A DNA stretch of 64,000 nt from Desulforapulum autotrophicum HRM2 (GCF_000020365.1 NC_012108.1:3596001-3660000); one strand, 5' to 3'; shown: positions 28,705-37,148, counted from the first letter of the stretch. Notes: generated from the sequence alone by a model not told the origin. Program-made: numbers and translations.

Positions 28705-28770
28705 GTCATGGTCAAAAAAATATCCAACCGATCTCGACTTTTAATACATTAGGTTTGGATCTGCTCGATC
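28705..28770 (-). pseudogene. Relic of an OmpR-type response regulator C-terminus
   Basis: Read on the minus strand this stretch gives DRADPNLMY-stop-KSRSVGYFFDHD, which mirrors the last residues of the intact regulator at 30251-30985 (ADSKNPVYFKSRRSVGYIFDHD). DNA similarity is also evident: both contain GTCATGGTCAAAAA and a following CCGATC. A stop splits the relic and no upstream part remains. It is the scrap of a lost paralogue or of a duplication. Confidence 0.55.
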
Positions 28771-28789
28771 ATTTAAGGAGAATAAGATT

Positions 28790-29440
28790 ATGACCATTAC
28801 CGCCATTCTCGGCATTGATCTGTCCGGCCCGACCAATACCAAAGATACCGTTGCAGCCGCCTTTAAACCTGTCAAAGGCGGACTGACCTGCACCGATATT
28901 ATCACGGAAGGGGGTGACGGGCAGATTCTGTCCCTGGCAGAGAAACTGAACGCTTCAGGCACCCTGGCCGTGGGCCTGGATGCCCCGCTTTCCTACAATC
29001 CCGGCGGCGGAGACCGTCCAGCAGACCGGCAACTGCGCCAGACCCTGACCCGGGTCGGCCTCAAATCCGGGACCATCATGCCACCCACCATGAACCGGAT
29101 GGTCTATCTCACCCTGAGGGGCATGGCACTGGCCCGAATGCTCGAAACGGTGTGCACCGATGTCTTTATTGCGGAGATCCACCCAGCCGGGGCCATGGCA
29201 TTGCGCAAAGCCCCGGCAGCAGATGTAAGAAATCTCAAATCGGATCAAGAGGCCCGCGCCAGACTTCTGGCATGGATGACAGCCCAAGGGCTATCGGGGA
29301 TCGAGAAAAAAAAGGATATCAGCGACCATTATGTGGCGGCCTGTGCCGCAGCCCTGGGTATCTGGCATTTAGCCTCAGGCACCCCGGCCTGGCGGTTTGC
29401 GCCAGAACCACCCTTCCATCCCTTTAACGTGGCCTGCTGA
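28790..29440 (+). CDS. DUF429 protein (predicted RNase H-fold nuclease)
   Basis: A 216-residue protein with a good ribosome site (AAGGAG) before the ATG. The N-terminal AILGIDLSGP places an acidic residue on the first strand of an RNase H-like fold, and VGLDAPLSYNPGGGDRPADRQLR with a later EIHPAGAMAL and DHYVAACAAALG are the conserved blocks of DUF429. The family is annotated as predicted nuclease, but no activity is generally established. It sits alone between the synthase operon and a convergent nicotinamidase-type gene; no functional link is visible. Confidence 0.75.
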   Translation: MTITAILGIDLSGPTNTKDTVAAAFKPVKGGLTCTDIITEGGDGQILSLAEKLNASGTLAVGLDAPLSYNPGGGDRPADRQLRQTLTRVGLKSGTIMPPTMNRMVYLTLRGMALARMLETVCTDVFIAEIHPAGAMALRKAPAADVRNLKSDQEARARLLAWMTAQGLSGIEKKKDISDHYVAACAAALGIWHLASGTPAWRFAPEPPFHPFNVAC

Positions 29441-29453
29441 ACGGTTCCCCCCC

Positions 29454-30110
29454 CTATAAATCTGCCATGGTGATGATGTTGATACCGTGTTGAGCCATCT
29501 CTTCCAGGGCCGCCCTTGTGGTATCCACGGAGACTCCCCGACAGAGATCTTTGACAACAAACACCTCAAACCCTCTTTTTGCCGCATCCAGAGCTGTGGC
29601 CTTGACGCAATAATCGGTTGCAAGGCCGTAGACGATGAGCCGGGTAATCTTGCCCGCCCGGAGAAGCCTCTCCAGTTCAGTGGAGGTGCCACCCTGGTCC
29701 TGGAACCCGGAATAGCTGTCGTAATCTTTGCAGGTTCCCTTTTTTACCACCATGGAAAAAAAGGAGGGGTCCATGAGAATCCCGGCATTTTCACTATCCG
29801 CCACACAGTGGGGGGGCCAGAGGGTCTGGGAGAGACCATCAATCTCAACAGTTTCAAAGGGGTGTTTGCCCGGGTGGCTGGTAAAAAACGATACATGGTC
29901 CCGGGGGTGCCAATCCTGGGTTGCGAACAGAGTGAATCCTTTTGCTCTAAGGCGCAATGTGACCTGCTCGACGGTTTTAACATAGGTTGAATCCGTGCCG
30001 TCCACGGCAAGGGAGCCCTGTTTCAGGGTGGTGAAGTCGCCCTGGAGATCCACGACAATCACCCCGGTGACAGCCCGGGCATCCGGGCTTGGTATTTTTG
30101 ACATATCCAT
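29454..30110 (-). CDS. pncA: Nicotinamidase / isochorismatase-family hydrolase
   Basis: Start at 30110, with AAGGA six bases upstream; an ATG 17 codons earlier is in frame but unsupported. About 218 residues, near the PncA length. The catalytic triad is visible: Asp in VIVVDLQGDF, Lys in VVKKGT and Cys in VYGLATDYCVKATALDA; metal ligands lie in TQDWHPRDHVSF. PncA turns nicotinamide into nicotinate for NAD salvage. The spacing of DWHP...H and the GLATDYCV sequence favour a true nicotinamidase over other isochorismatase relatives. Convergent with the DUF429 gene, 13 bases apart. Confidence 0.85.
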   Translation of the reverse strand: MDMSKIPSPDARAVTGVIVVDLQGDFTTLKQGSLAVDGTDSTYVKTVEQVTLRLRAKGFTLFATQDWHPRDHVSFFTSHPGKHPFETVEIDGLSQTLWPPHCVADSENAGILMDPSFFSMVVKKGTCKDYDSYSGFQDQGGTSTELERLLRAGKITRLIVYGLATDYCVKATALDAAKRGFEVFVVKDLCRGVSVDTTRAALEEMAQHGINIITMADL

Positions 30111-30250
30111 TGTTGTATCCTTTTGTTCCTTATGACCATAAAACCAGCTAGGAGATCCCAATCCAGTTTTGAATATCTGATCATTGACCCTGAACTCATC
30201 CTGGGATGTGGGGAGTCTTGCATGGCCGGGAGCATACGCCGTCCAGGCCC

Positions 30251-30985
30251 TTAGTCATGGTCAAAAATATATCCCACCGATCGACGGCTTTTAAAGTAGA
30301 CCGGGTTTTTAGAATCCGCCTCAAAGTATTTTCTGAACCGGACCATGAAATTGTCAACGGTCCGGGTGGTGGTACTGCTTGAGTATCCCCAGCCTGCCGC
30401 AAGGAGTTTCTGACGGGAGACGGGTCTTCCACGGTTGGCTATGAACACCTTTAAAAGTTTGATCTCCTGCTCGGTAAGCGCAATGGTGCCGGCCGTTGAC
30501 CTGGCCTCACAGGTGATGAAGTTGACCTGATTTTCGCCAAAGGTGTAGGTCTCACCTGGAAAGGGCAGATCGTTGTCCTCTGGAGTCTGGTTTTCACCGG
30601 CGTACCATGACTTTCTGGCAAGAAGGCGATCAACCCTCAACAGGAATTCGTCAAGGTCAAAGGGTTTGGCAAGGTAATCATCCACACCGCAGCGAAGCCC
30701 TCGAACCCTGTCCTCGGCATTGCCCTTTGCCGAAAGAATGAGCACGGGCAGCTTTTCATCCTCGCTGCGAATCTTTTTCAAAACCGTCAACCCGTCAATC
30801 ATGGGCAGCATGATATCAAGAATGATGAGATCCGGATGCCACTGACGCCACAGCTCCAGGCCTGCAACCCCGTCCGGCGCAATCCTTACCCCATACCCCT
30901 GCATATTCAGGTTAAGCTTGATCCCCTCTGCTATGTGCTGTTCATCCTCAATTACCAGGATACGCTTTTTTTCAGCATCTTCCAT
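30251..30985 (-). CDS. OmpR/PhoB-family response regulator
   Basis: A 244-residue two-domain regulator. The receiver (about 8-120) has the acidic pair ED, the phospho-acceptor Asp in LIILDIMLPMIDG, Thr/Ser in LILSAKG and Lys in LAKPFD. The C-terminal winged helix (about 145-242) has TEQEIKLLKVFIANRGRPVSRQKLL and TRTVDNFMVRFRKYFE. GGGGAG precedes the start, inside the kinase gene it overlaps by 34 bases. It is the last gene of a four-gene signalling operon and its likely DNA-binding output. A relic of a paralogue is present at 28705-28770. Confidence 0.92.
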   Translation of the reverse strand: MEDAEKKRILVIEDEQHIAEGIKLNLNMQGYGVRIAPDGVAGLELWRQWHPDLIILDIMLPMIDGLTVLKKIRSEDEKLPVLILSAKGNAEDRVRGLRCGVDDYLAKPFDLDEFLLRVDRLLARKSWYAGENQTPEDNDLPFPGETYTFGENQVNFITCEARSTAGTIALTEQEIKLLKVFIANRGRPVSRQKLLAAGWGYSSSTTTRTVDNFMVRFRKYFEADSKNPVYFKSRRSVGYIFDHD

Positions 30986-31971
30986 AAATTTCTCCCCTTA
31001 ATGTCGCCCGTCTCTTCCCTGGGTGAGGTCAGGGTAAAAGTTGCACCTTCTCCCCTGCCCTGACTTTTAGCTGCAACCTTCCAACCGTGTATGCGGGCAA
31101 TACTGAACACCAGATAGAGCCCCAGACCGCTGCCCCTGACATGGGCACTGTCGTGCCGTCCTGCCTGGTAAAATTTCCTGAATATTTTACGAATTTCCTT
31201 CTTTTCAATACCAATGCCGTTGTCTGAGAAATCGATACACAGTCGCTGCTTGTGGGTACGAAAAAGAATATCCACCCCTGGTTTTTTTGATTCATTGTAC
31301 TTTTCCGCATTGGACAGAATATTCATGAGAAGCATCTCAAACAAAAGAAGGTTTACCGGATAAACAAAACGCCGATCTTCAGGGTTGCGGATGGTGATGG
31401 AAAGGGACCGGAAAAGTGAGCTGTTTTTTTCACAAAAATTTTGTGTCACCTGGACCAGATCCTCATGGTTGAGTTCCGCCCCGTAATTACGACTCTCTAT
31501 CCTGGCAAGGTTGAGAATGGCGTTGATATTACCGATAAGCCGATTAACATCCCCGAGCATATACCCGGTATATTTTCTGGTGACCTCGGGGGCAAGGGTG
31601 TGGCGCATGAAGGTCTCAAGGTAAATCTTAAGCGAGGTGACAGGGGTTTTTAGTTCATGGGTAAAATTATAGATAAAGTTGTGCTGAAGCCTGAAAAGTC
31701 GAACCGTACGCTGGTAATAAAAAAACGCCATGAAAATTCCAGCTAGGACCACTGTAATAAGCAGGGTCAGAACCAGAAAAATCATCCCGCTCTTTGATGG
31801 AAAAATCTGCCCTGGATCGATGTGAAACTTCTTGATGATCACCTCAAGGGCTGCAGTGATCTCCATGTACCAGGATACGGTGATGACAAGGGCACCTGCA
31901 AGGGCCAGGATCGAACAGGCAAAAATAAGAACCGGATGAAGATACCATTTGGAAGATGTCTGAATCTGCAC
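30952..31971 (-). CDS. Membrane sensor histidine kinase
   Basis: A GTG at 31971 is the probable start, ten bases after the stop of the upstream gene and behind its GGGGAG; the frame stays open further upstream, but that stretch overlaps the neighbour out of phase. About 339 residues: a first membrane helix (WYLHPVLIFACSILALAGALVI region), some 35 extracytoplasmic residues, a second helix (MIFLVLTLLITVVLAGIFMA region), the phospho-acceptor His in FTHELKTPVTS, N box LLMNILSNAEKYN, G boxes DNGIGIEKKE and GSGLGLYL. The tiny periplasmic loop suggests sensing of the membrane or a partner. It overlaps the response regulator, its presumed partner, by 34 bases. Confidence 0.88.
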   Translation of the reverse strand: MQIQTSSKWYLHPVLIFACSILALAGALVITVSWYMEITAALEVIIKKFHIDPGQIFPSKSGMIFLVLTLLITVVLAGIFMAFFYYQRTVRLFRLQHNFIYNFTHELKTPVTSLKIYLETFMRHTLAPEVTRKYTGYMLGDVNRLIGNINAILNLARIESRNYGAELNHEDLVQVTQNFCEKNSSLFRSLSITIRNPEDRRFVYPVNLLLFEMLLMNILSNAEKYNESKKPGVDILFRTHKQRLCIDFSDNGIGIEKKEIRKIFRKFYQAGRHDSAHVRGSGLGLYLVFSIARIHGWKVAAKSQGRGEGATFTLTSPREETGDIKGRNLWKMLKKSVSW

Positions 31972-31981
31972 GATGGTCTGG

Positions 31982-33238
31982 TTACTCCCCGCCGGGGTTG
32001 TTCTCCCGGGAAGGGACGGGAATTTCCATGATAAATTCAACCCCCCTGCCTGGGGAACTCTTGCAATGGATGGTGCCGCCAAGGGTCTGGGTCACCAGAT
32101 TAAACACAATGGACATGCCCAGCCCCGTGCCCCCCCTGCCCCGCATTGTGGTATAAAAGGGATCAAACACCTTGGCAATCTGCTCCAGGGACATGCCCTG
32201 TCCAGTATCCTGGTATACAAAAAGGATTTGATCCTGATCATTCTCCCTGTGACGACGAATGTCAATGGTCATTCGCCCTTTTTTACCATCCTTAAACCCG
32301 TGGAGCAACGAATTGATCACAAGGTTACTAACAATCTGGGAATAGGCCCCGGGATAGGAAGAGACCTCCATGTCTCCGGAACTTTTCACCTCAACTTCAT
32401 GGCCGGTTTTTTTAATTTTTGGCCCCAGACTGAGCAACACCTCTCGAATATATGCCTCAAGGTTAAAACATCTTTGTTCCTGACTTGACTGGTCTACGGC
32501 AACCTGCTTGAAACTTGAGATCAGTTCCGCTGCCCGTTCCATGTTGATCAATATTGAATGGGCCACCTCGTCAACGGTGGCAAGATAATTTTCAAGATCA
32601 CTTCGTTTAAGGTCACCTTTGCCATACAGACGCTGAAGCGTTTCTGTCTTTGACTGTAGAAATGATGCAGCCGTAACCCCGATGCCCACCGGGGTGTTGA
32701 TCTCGTGGGCAACTCCCGCAACAAGTCCCCCCAGGGCCGCCATTTTCTCTGACTGTACCAGCTGATCCCGGGTTCTTTCAAGGGTATCAAGGGATGTTTT
32801 TAACCGGGCATTGGCCTTTTCAAGATCCTGCTGGTACTGATTTTTTTCACGAATCAACCGGGCACGCTCAAGTCCCTTACCCACAGCATGAAAGAGCACA
32901 TTCATGTCCTGGATTGGCTTGATGATGTAGTCCCAGGCACCCAGACGAAGGGCTTCAACCGTGTCTAGGATGTTACCGGCACCCGACACCACGATGATGG
33001 GGGTTTCAGGGGAGGTCTTTGTAACAGCTTCAAGCACCTCAAGTCCATCCATTTCCGGCATTCTCAGATCACAGAGCACAAGATCCGGGCGTTGACTTTC
33101 AAAAAGTTTAAGCCCATTGCGACCGTCCTCTGCCGCGATGACATCAAACCCGAAATCCTCCAGAAAACTCTTGATGCTTTCCCGGATATAGGGCTCATCA
33201 TCAATGGTCAAAATTTTAATACCGGTGTTCTCACCCAT
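31982..33238 (-). CDS. Receiver-histidine kinase hybrid (soluble)
   Basis: A 418-residue cytosolic protein with no membrane segment. An N-terminal receiver (about 8-125; Asp in LVLCDLRMPEMDG, Lys in IIKPIQD) is followed by a short coiled coil, an HisKA domain (VAHEINTPVGIG) and an ATPase domain (SNLVINSLLHGFKD, DTGQGMS, GGTGLGMSIV). Such receiver-first kinases relay a signal from an upstream kinase. The receiver is strongly similar to that of the next gene, including SGxGN and the LGAWDYIxKPIQDM block, so the two arose by duplication. It overlaps the 33231 gene by eight bases. Confidence 0.9.
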   Translation of the reverse strand: MGENTGIKILTIDDEPYIRESIKSFLEDFGFDVIAAEDGRNGLKLFESQRPDLVLCDLRMPEMDGLEVLEAVTKTSPETPIIVVSGAGNILDTVEALRLGAWDYIIKPIQDMNVLFHAVGKGLERARLIREKNQYQQDLEKANARLKTSLDTLERTRDQLVQSEKMAALGGLVAGVAHEINTPVGIGVTAASFLQSKTETLQRLYGKGDLKRSDLENYLATVDEVAHSILINMERAAELISSFKQVAVDQSSQEQRCFNLEAYIREVLLSLGPKIKKTGHEVEVKSSGDMEVSSYPGAYSQIVSNLVINSLLHGFKDGKKGRMTIDIRRHRENDQDQILFVYQDTGQGMSLEQIAKVFDPFYTTMRGRGGTGLGMSIVFNLVTQTLGGTIHCKSSPGRGVEFIMEIPVPSRENNPGGE

Positions 33239-35234
33239 GCCCCTCTCCTTTTAATACATCCTGAATCATTCTTGAGAGTTCCCCCACCGTAACCGGTTTC
33301 ATTACAAACCGCCGGATTCCAGCATCAGTGGCTTTTTCTTCGTTAACCTCCCCGGGATAACCGCTGCAAAGAATAACAGGCAAGTCAGGTTTTACACAAA
33401 GCATGCCGCGGCTCAGATCAACGCCTGTCATGTGGGGCATGGTCTGATCTGTGATCGCAAAATCAATTTTTTCAGAATTGTTCCTAAAAAATTCAAGGGC
33501 CTCCATACCCGAATAATACACGGTGACATCATACCCCAGCGCCTCAAACCCCTCCTTGTACATATCCGCAATATTCCTGTCATCATCCACAACCAGTATC
33601 CCCAAGCCCTTTCCCTGGGCATCAAATGGATGGTTTCTCTCAAAGGGCTCGTTCTTTGCCGCAACCTCAACCATGGGAAAGAGGATGGTAAAACATGACC
33701 CTTTTCCAGGAACACTCCTGACAAGAACCTCACCATGGTAGCTCTTGACAATCCCATAAACCGTTGCCAGGCCCAGGCCAGTACCCTTGCCCTCTTCCTT
33801 GGTGGTATAGTAGGGCTCAAAGATTCTCTCCAGAAACGATTCAGGAATACCACATCCCGTATCCGATACCTCCAGGCAGAGAAACCGTCCCGGCGTGAGT
33901 CCCTGGTGGGCCATGGCCTCCTTTTCCCCAAGTGTCTTTTCAAAGAGAGCCACCACAAGCTCTCCGCCAGCATCCTCCATGGCGTGGTAAGCATTGGTGC
34001 AAAGGTTCATGATGACCTGGTGGATCTGGGTCAGGTCAGCCTCAATTCGGCCACATTTTCTGTCAATCCGGTCAATGATCTGAATAGTCGAGGGAATGGA
34101 CCCTTTAAGCAGACGCAGCACCTCCATGGCAATGGGATGAATCTTTACAGGGCGTTTTTTTTCTTCTTTTCTGCGGGTAAACGTCAGAATCTGGTTCACC
34201 AGATCAGCTGCCCGCAGGGCTGCTCGATGAATTTTCTCACTTCTGGCAAAGGTGATCCCCCCCGGTTTTGCATCATTCATGAGCATATCGGCATACCCGA
34301 GAACAGGGCTCAAGATATTGTTCAAATCGTGGGCAATTCCTCCGGAAAGGGTTCCAATGGCCTCCATTTTCTGGGCTTTTCTGAGCTGGTTTTCAAGGCT
34401 CTTCCCCCTTTGTTCCACCTCTTTTCTCTTGGTGATGTCAAGCAAAGAGGCAATGGATCGATCGGTTCCCTGGATCATCCCCACATGGACCAGGACCGAA
34501 CACTCCTCTTTATTGGCCGTCAGGAACAAAAATTCATACTGCTCAGGAACAGACTCTGCCATATCCACGGTTCTTCTATTTTCATGGTAGGTCATCATCC
34601 TTTTAAGATCAGGAGGAGCAACAAAATCCAACCACTTTTTTTTGTCGATGATCTCATGGCGCTTCAACCCGGACAGCTGTTCAAATCCTGTGTTCACCAT
34701 GGAAAGGGTCATGTCCTTTTCCAGAATGGCCGTGGCCGCCCCTGTGCATTCAAACACTGCCCTGTACAGCTGTTCACTTGCTGCCAGACTCTGGGTCCGA
34801 TCCCTTACAAGTCTTTCAAGGTGCTCCTGGTATGCCTTGTTTTCCCGTTTAAGCTGGCTCTCTTTAAGACATTTTGTCACGGAATGTAAAAGAACACTCA
34901 TATCCTGGATCGGCTTGAGAATATAGTCCCAGGCCCCCAGATGAAGCGCCTCGACCACAGCAGAAATGTTTCCCGTGCCGGAAATAACGATAAGGGGGGT
35001 ATCAGGCGACAGGCGTTTGAGAATCTCCAGCAGCTGGAGACCGTCCATCTCAGGCATGCGAAGATCAAGCAGAACAAGATCCGGTTTTTCCCGTTCAAAC
35101 TTGTCGATACCGATCCGTCCATTTTCAGCCTCGATCACTTCAAATTCGCAATCTTCCAGGTAGTTGCGAATACTGGTCCGGATAAAGGCTTCATCATCAA
35201 TGGTCAAAATCCTGATGGTGGTTTTAACTTTCAA
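33231..35234 (-). CDS. Receiver-PAS-histidine kinase-receiver hybrid
   Basis: A 667-residue soluble hybrid kinase beginning at a TTG (35234) with a GGGGGCGG stretch upstream. Order: receiver 1 (about 8-125, LVLLDLRMPEMDG), coiled linker, PAS (about 150-270, with ASLLDITKRKEVE exit), HisKA (GGIAHDLNNILSPVLGY), ATPase (NLCTNAYHAME, DTGCGIPES, GKGTGLGLATV) and a C-terminal receiver 2 (about 545-660, DFAITDQTMPHMTG). The layout is CckA-like with an extra receiver in front. It is first in the operon; an 89-bp repeat array fills the region where its promoter should be. Confidence 0.9.
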   Translation of the reverse strand: MKVKTTIRILTIDDEAFIRTSIRNYLEDCEFEVIEAENGRIGIDKFEREKPDLVLLDLRMPEMDGLQLLEILKRLSPDTPLIVISGTGNISAVVEALHLGAWDYILKPIQDMSVLLHSVTKCLKESQLKRENKAYQEHLERLVRDRTQSLAASEQLYRAVFECTGAATAILEKDMTLSMVNTGFEQLSGLKRHEIIDKKKWLDFVAPPDLKRMMTYHENRRTVDMAESVPEQYEFLFLTANKEECSVLVHVGMIQGTDRSIASLLDITKRKEVEQRGKSLENQLRKAQKMEAIGTLSGGIAHDLNNILSPVLGYADMLMNDAKPGGITFARSEKIHRAALRAADLVNQILTFTRRKEEKKRPVKIHPIAMEVLRLLKGSIPSTIQIIDRIDRKCGRIEADLTQIHQVIMNLCTNAYHAMEDAGGELVVALFEKTLGEKEAMAHQGLTPGRFLCLEVSDTGCGIPESFLERIFEPYYTTKEEGKGTGLGLATVYGIVKSYHGEVLVRSVPGKGSCFTILFPMVEVAAKNEPFERNHPFDAQGKGLGILVVDDDRNIADMYKEGFEALGYDVTVYYSGMEALEFFRNNSEKIDFAITDQTMPHMTGVDLSRGMLCVKPDLPVILCSGYPGEVNEEKATDAGIRRFVMKPVTVGELSRMIQDVLKGEGHG

Positions 35235-35273
35235 ATTACCGCCCCCTGGATTTCAAAGCAGGAATCCAGATTC

Positions 35274-35549
35274 TTTTTATATAACCGGCATGGCCGGAAC
35301 ATGATATCTGCCCTGGCCACAACGAATGATGAAACGCCTCTGTTTGCAATGCTTCGGTGAGTGTTTCATATAACCGGCATGGCCGGAACATGATATCTGC
35401 CCTGGCCACAACGAATGATGAAACGCCTCTGTTTGCAATGCTTCGGTGAGTGTTTCATATAACCGGCATGGCCGGAACATGGTATCTGCCCTGGCCACAA
35501 CGAATGATGAAACGCCTCTGTTTGCAATGCTTCGGTGAGTGTTTCATAT
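35274..35549. repeat. Three-copy 89-bp tandem repeat of a palindromic element
   Basis: Period 89, with starts of TAACCGGCAT at 35282, 35371 and 35460; the array ends in a further GTTTCATATA at 35541. Each unit is a 62-bp element bounded by GTTTCAT and ATGAAAC plus a 27-bp spacer. The copies differ at a single base in the third (ATGGTATC against ATGATATC), and the first lacks the left GTTTCA. Inside are short dyads (CCGGCATGGCCGG, GGCC...GGCC). The element is related to those at 60.67-61.23 kb. Confidence 0.9.
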
Positions 35550-35647
35550 AAAAACTCGTATTAATGACGTAAGTGATGTGGGATTGATTCAAAACCATGG
35601 ATCAATAGATATTCTGAAACAGGCATGACTGTCAAGCAACCATGGCC

Positions 35648-35687
35648 AAAAAAGATAAAGCCCTGAAAATTAATTTCCAGGGCTTTA
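35648..35687 (-). terminator. Terminator of tRNA-Asn
   Basis: Perfect ten-base stem TAAAGCCCTG (35656-35665) / CAGGGCTTTA (35678-35687) followed on the minus strand by a T-rich run (35648-35653). It lies 35 bases after the tRNA. Confidence 0.8.
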
Positions 35688-35722
35688 CATTTATATAAAC
35701 TCATGACAAGTTATTTTTGTGT

Positions 35723-35798
35723 TGGCTCCCCAGCACGGATTTGAACCGCGGACAAAGTGGTTAACAGCCACTCGCTCTGCCAACTGAGCTACTGGGGA
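35723..35798 (-). tRNA. tRNA-Asn (GTT)
   Basis: Minus-strand cloverleaf of 76 bases including an encoded CCA: acceptor TCCCCAG/CTGGGGA, D arm GCTCAGTTGGCAGAGC, anticodon stem-loop with GTT in CTGTTAA, and T arm with GTTCAAATC. Anticodon GTT reads Asn codons. A promoter and a terminator flank it. Confidence 0.95.
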
Positions 35799-35832
35799 GC
35801 AGAACTTCTTTCAACTCATGAAAGACTCGAGC

Positions 35833-35862
35833 TTTATACTCTGTACCCAACCCCCTTGTCAA
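35833..35862 (-). promoter_or_regulatory. tRNA-Asn promoter
   Basis: On the minus strand TTGACA (35857-35862) and TATAAA (35833-35838) with 18-base spacing, 35 bases upstream of the tRNA. Confidence 0.6.
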
Positions 35863-35890
35863 CAGAAAAATATAAAATAAATAAATAAAT

Positions 35891-35918
35891 TTGACTTTCA
35901 TAATTTTAAAAGTATATT
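35891..35918 (+). promoter_or_regulatory. Promoter of the two small genes at 35961 and 36322
   Basis: TTGACT (35891-35896) and TATATT (35913-35918), spacing 16, in an A+T-rich stretch 42 bases before the 35961 start. Confidence 0.45.
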
Positions 35919-35960
35919 CTCATTTAAATGATACTTAATCATCATTGAAGGAGACAAACA

Positions 35961-36290
35961 ATGACTATAAACGGCATATCCGGATCAAATCCCTATATTC
36001 AGCCTCAAAATACGGAAATGACGGGCCAGGTTGATATCCTTGAAAAAGAGCAGGACCAGGGCACACCCGAAAACAGAACAGACCAAACAACCCCGGAACT
36101 TTCAAACCAGGCGTTCCAGGTGAGCATAACGAGTCAGGCAATGGAAATTCTTCAATCCGAGCAGCAAGCCATGGGAACTGAGCCGGGCAATACCCCCCCG
36201 GCAGTCGACAACACAACACAGGCAAACGGGCAGGAAACGGCCCAAGATCCCAGCCCAGGTTCCAAAAGAATCGTTGACCTTGTAGCCTGA
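35961..36290 (+). CDS. Small disordered Gln/Thr-rich protein, unknown
   Basis: 109 residues with a strong ribosome site (AAGGAG, eight bases before ATG). The protein is rich in Gln, Thr, Asn, Pro and Glu, with no membrane segment, no cysteine and little predicted order. It opens with MTINGISGSNPYIQPQ and ends with GSKRIVDLVA; the only helix-prone stretch is QVSITSQAMEILQSEQQAM. I do not recognise a family. The ISG/NP opening and hydrophobic tail recall small flagellar-rod or anti-sigma-like proteins, but that is impression only. It shares a transcript with the next gene, 31 bases on. Confidence 0.65.
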   Translation: MTINGISGSNPYIQPQNTEMTGQVDILEKEQDQGTPENRTDQTTPELSNQAFQVSITSQAMEILQSEQQAMGTEPGNTPPAVDNTTQANGQETAQDPSPGSKRIVDLVA

Positions 36291-36321
36291 TCGTTGCAAC
36301 CTGGCAAAGGAGGTGACACAA

Positions 36322-36630
36322 ATGCCCGCTATAACAACAGGCATGAGGGTACCACAGCCCTATCAAGGCGTTACGGCTACGGCAGCAGTGACGACATTGA
36401 CACCCCGGGTTGCCACCAAGGAGGAGCAAACAGCCATTGATGGACCGGCCAGTCTCAACGCCTCAAGCCGGTCCCTGGAACAGGAATACGATACAAAAAA
36501 AGACAGATTAGAACAGGAACGCAACAGCGAAGAACAGAAAGTCGAAGCTGAATACAATCAGGAACGCCAAAGACTTGAGCAGGAATACAAACAGAAACGA
36601 AGGGACATGGGCATAAACGTATATGTATAG
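36322..36630 (+). CDS. Small coiled-coil protein, unknown
   Basis: Start at 36322, behind AAGGAGGTG with seven-base spacing, one of the strongest ribosome sites here. 102 residues. The N half (PAITTGMRVPQPYQGVTATA) is Pro/Thr/Ala-rich and flexible; from about 45 on a charged heptad region (EQEYDTKKDRLEQERNSEEQ and similar, built from E-Q-E-Y/R units) forms a single coiled coil. No family recognised. The strong ribosome site and pairing with the preceding disordered protein suggest a small structural pair made in quantity. No signal peptide. Confidence 0.65.
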   Translation: MPAITTGMRVPQPYQGVTATAAVTTLTPRVATKEEQTAIDGPASLNASSRSLEQEYDTKKDRLEQERNSEEQKVEAEYNQERQRLEQEYKQKRRDMGINVYV

Positions 36631-36692
36631 AACAGCCCCATATTTCCATGTCTTAATCTTTAATCTTTTTTAGCAACATTGGAAATTCAAAC

Positions 36693-37148
36693 ATGGTTAC
36701 AAAAGAAGGTCTTGTCACGAGCATCAGCGCAACAACGGCATGGGTTGAGACGGTAAGATCCAAATCCTGTGAGTCATGCGACGCATGCGACTCCTGCGAG
36801 TCACAGGACACAAGCATGGGAATGATCGTCCAGGTAAACAATACCATAAATGCAAAAAAAGGAGATCGGGTTGTGATCGGATTTAAAACAGCCCCCCTGC
36901 TTAAAATGAGCTTCATGCTCTACGTCTTCCCCATCATCCTCCTGATTGCAGGCGCAGCAACCGGCGAGACCCTTGCCCCCCGATTTGAAATGGATCCTTC
37001 CATGACCTCGGTCCTTGCAGGTATTTTCTCTTTTGCCCTGGCCTTTGTAATCATACGAAAGACCGGCGACCGAGTTTCTAAAAACCGCGAGTTCAAACCC
37101 TTCCTTGTTAGAATCGATCGAACACGAACGATTGAAACCCCTCAGTAA
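36693..37148 (+). CDS. RseC/MucC-like membrane protein
   Basis: 151 residues with the RseC layout: an N-terminal soluble part with a cysteine cluster (CESCDACDSC, four Cys at three-residue steps), then two membrane helices (about 73-92 and 105-124) and a basic tail. RseC homologues influence sigma-E or the SoxR-reducing Rsx system, which is a form of Rnf. Here the gene lies directly before the Rnf cluster, with a terminator between, so a role in Rnf electron flow or maturation is plausible. The cysteine cluster could hold a metal or Fe-S cluster. No strong ribosome site. Confidence 0.75.
   Translation: MVTKEGLVTSISATTAWVETVRSKSCESCDACDSCESQDTSMGMIVQVNNTINAKKGDRVVIGFKTAPLLKMSFMLYVFPIILLIAGAATGETLAPRFEMDPSMTSVLAGIFSFALAFVIIRKTGDRVSKNREFKPFLVRIDRTRTIETPQ

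Noticed and set aside
28659-28789. Region before the DUF429 gene considered as a riboswitch
   Set aside because: The conserved-looking stretch is explained as a relic of the response-regulator end; no riboswitch core is seen.
35363-35424. GTTTCAT...ATGAAAC ends considered as parS sites for the nearby parAB
   Set aside because: parS is a compact 16-bp palindrome (TGTTTCACGTGAAACA); here the ends are 48 bases apart and the centre does not match.
35274-35549. Tandem array considered as a CRISPR
   Set aside because: Unit and spacer are both repeated identically; there are no unique spacers, only three copies and no cas genes.
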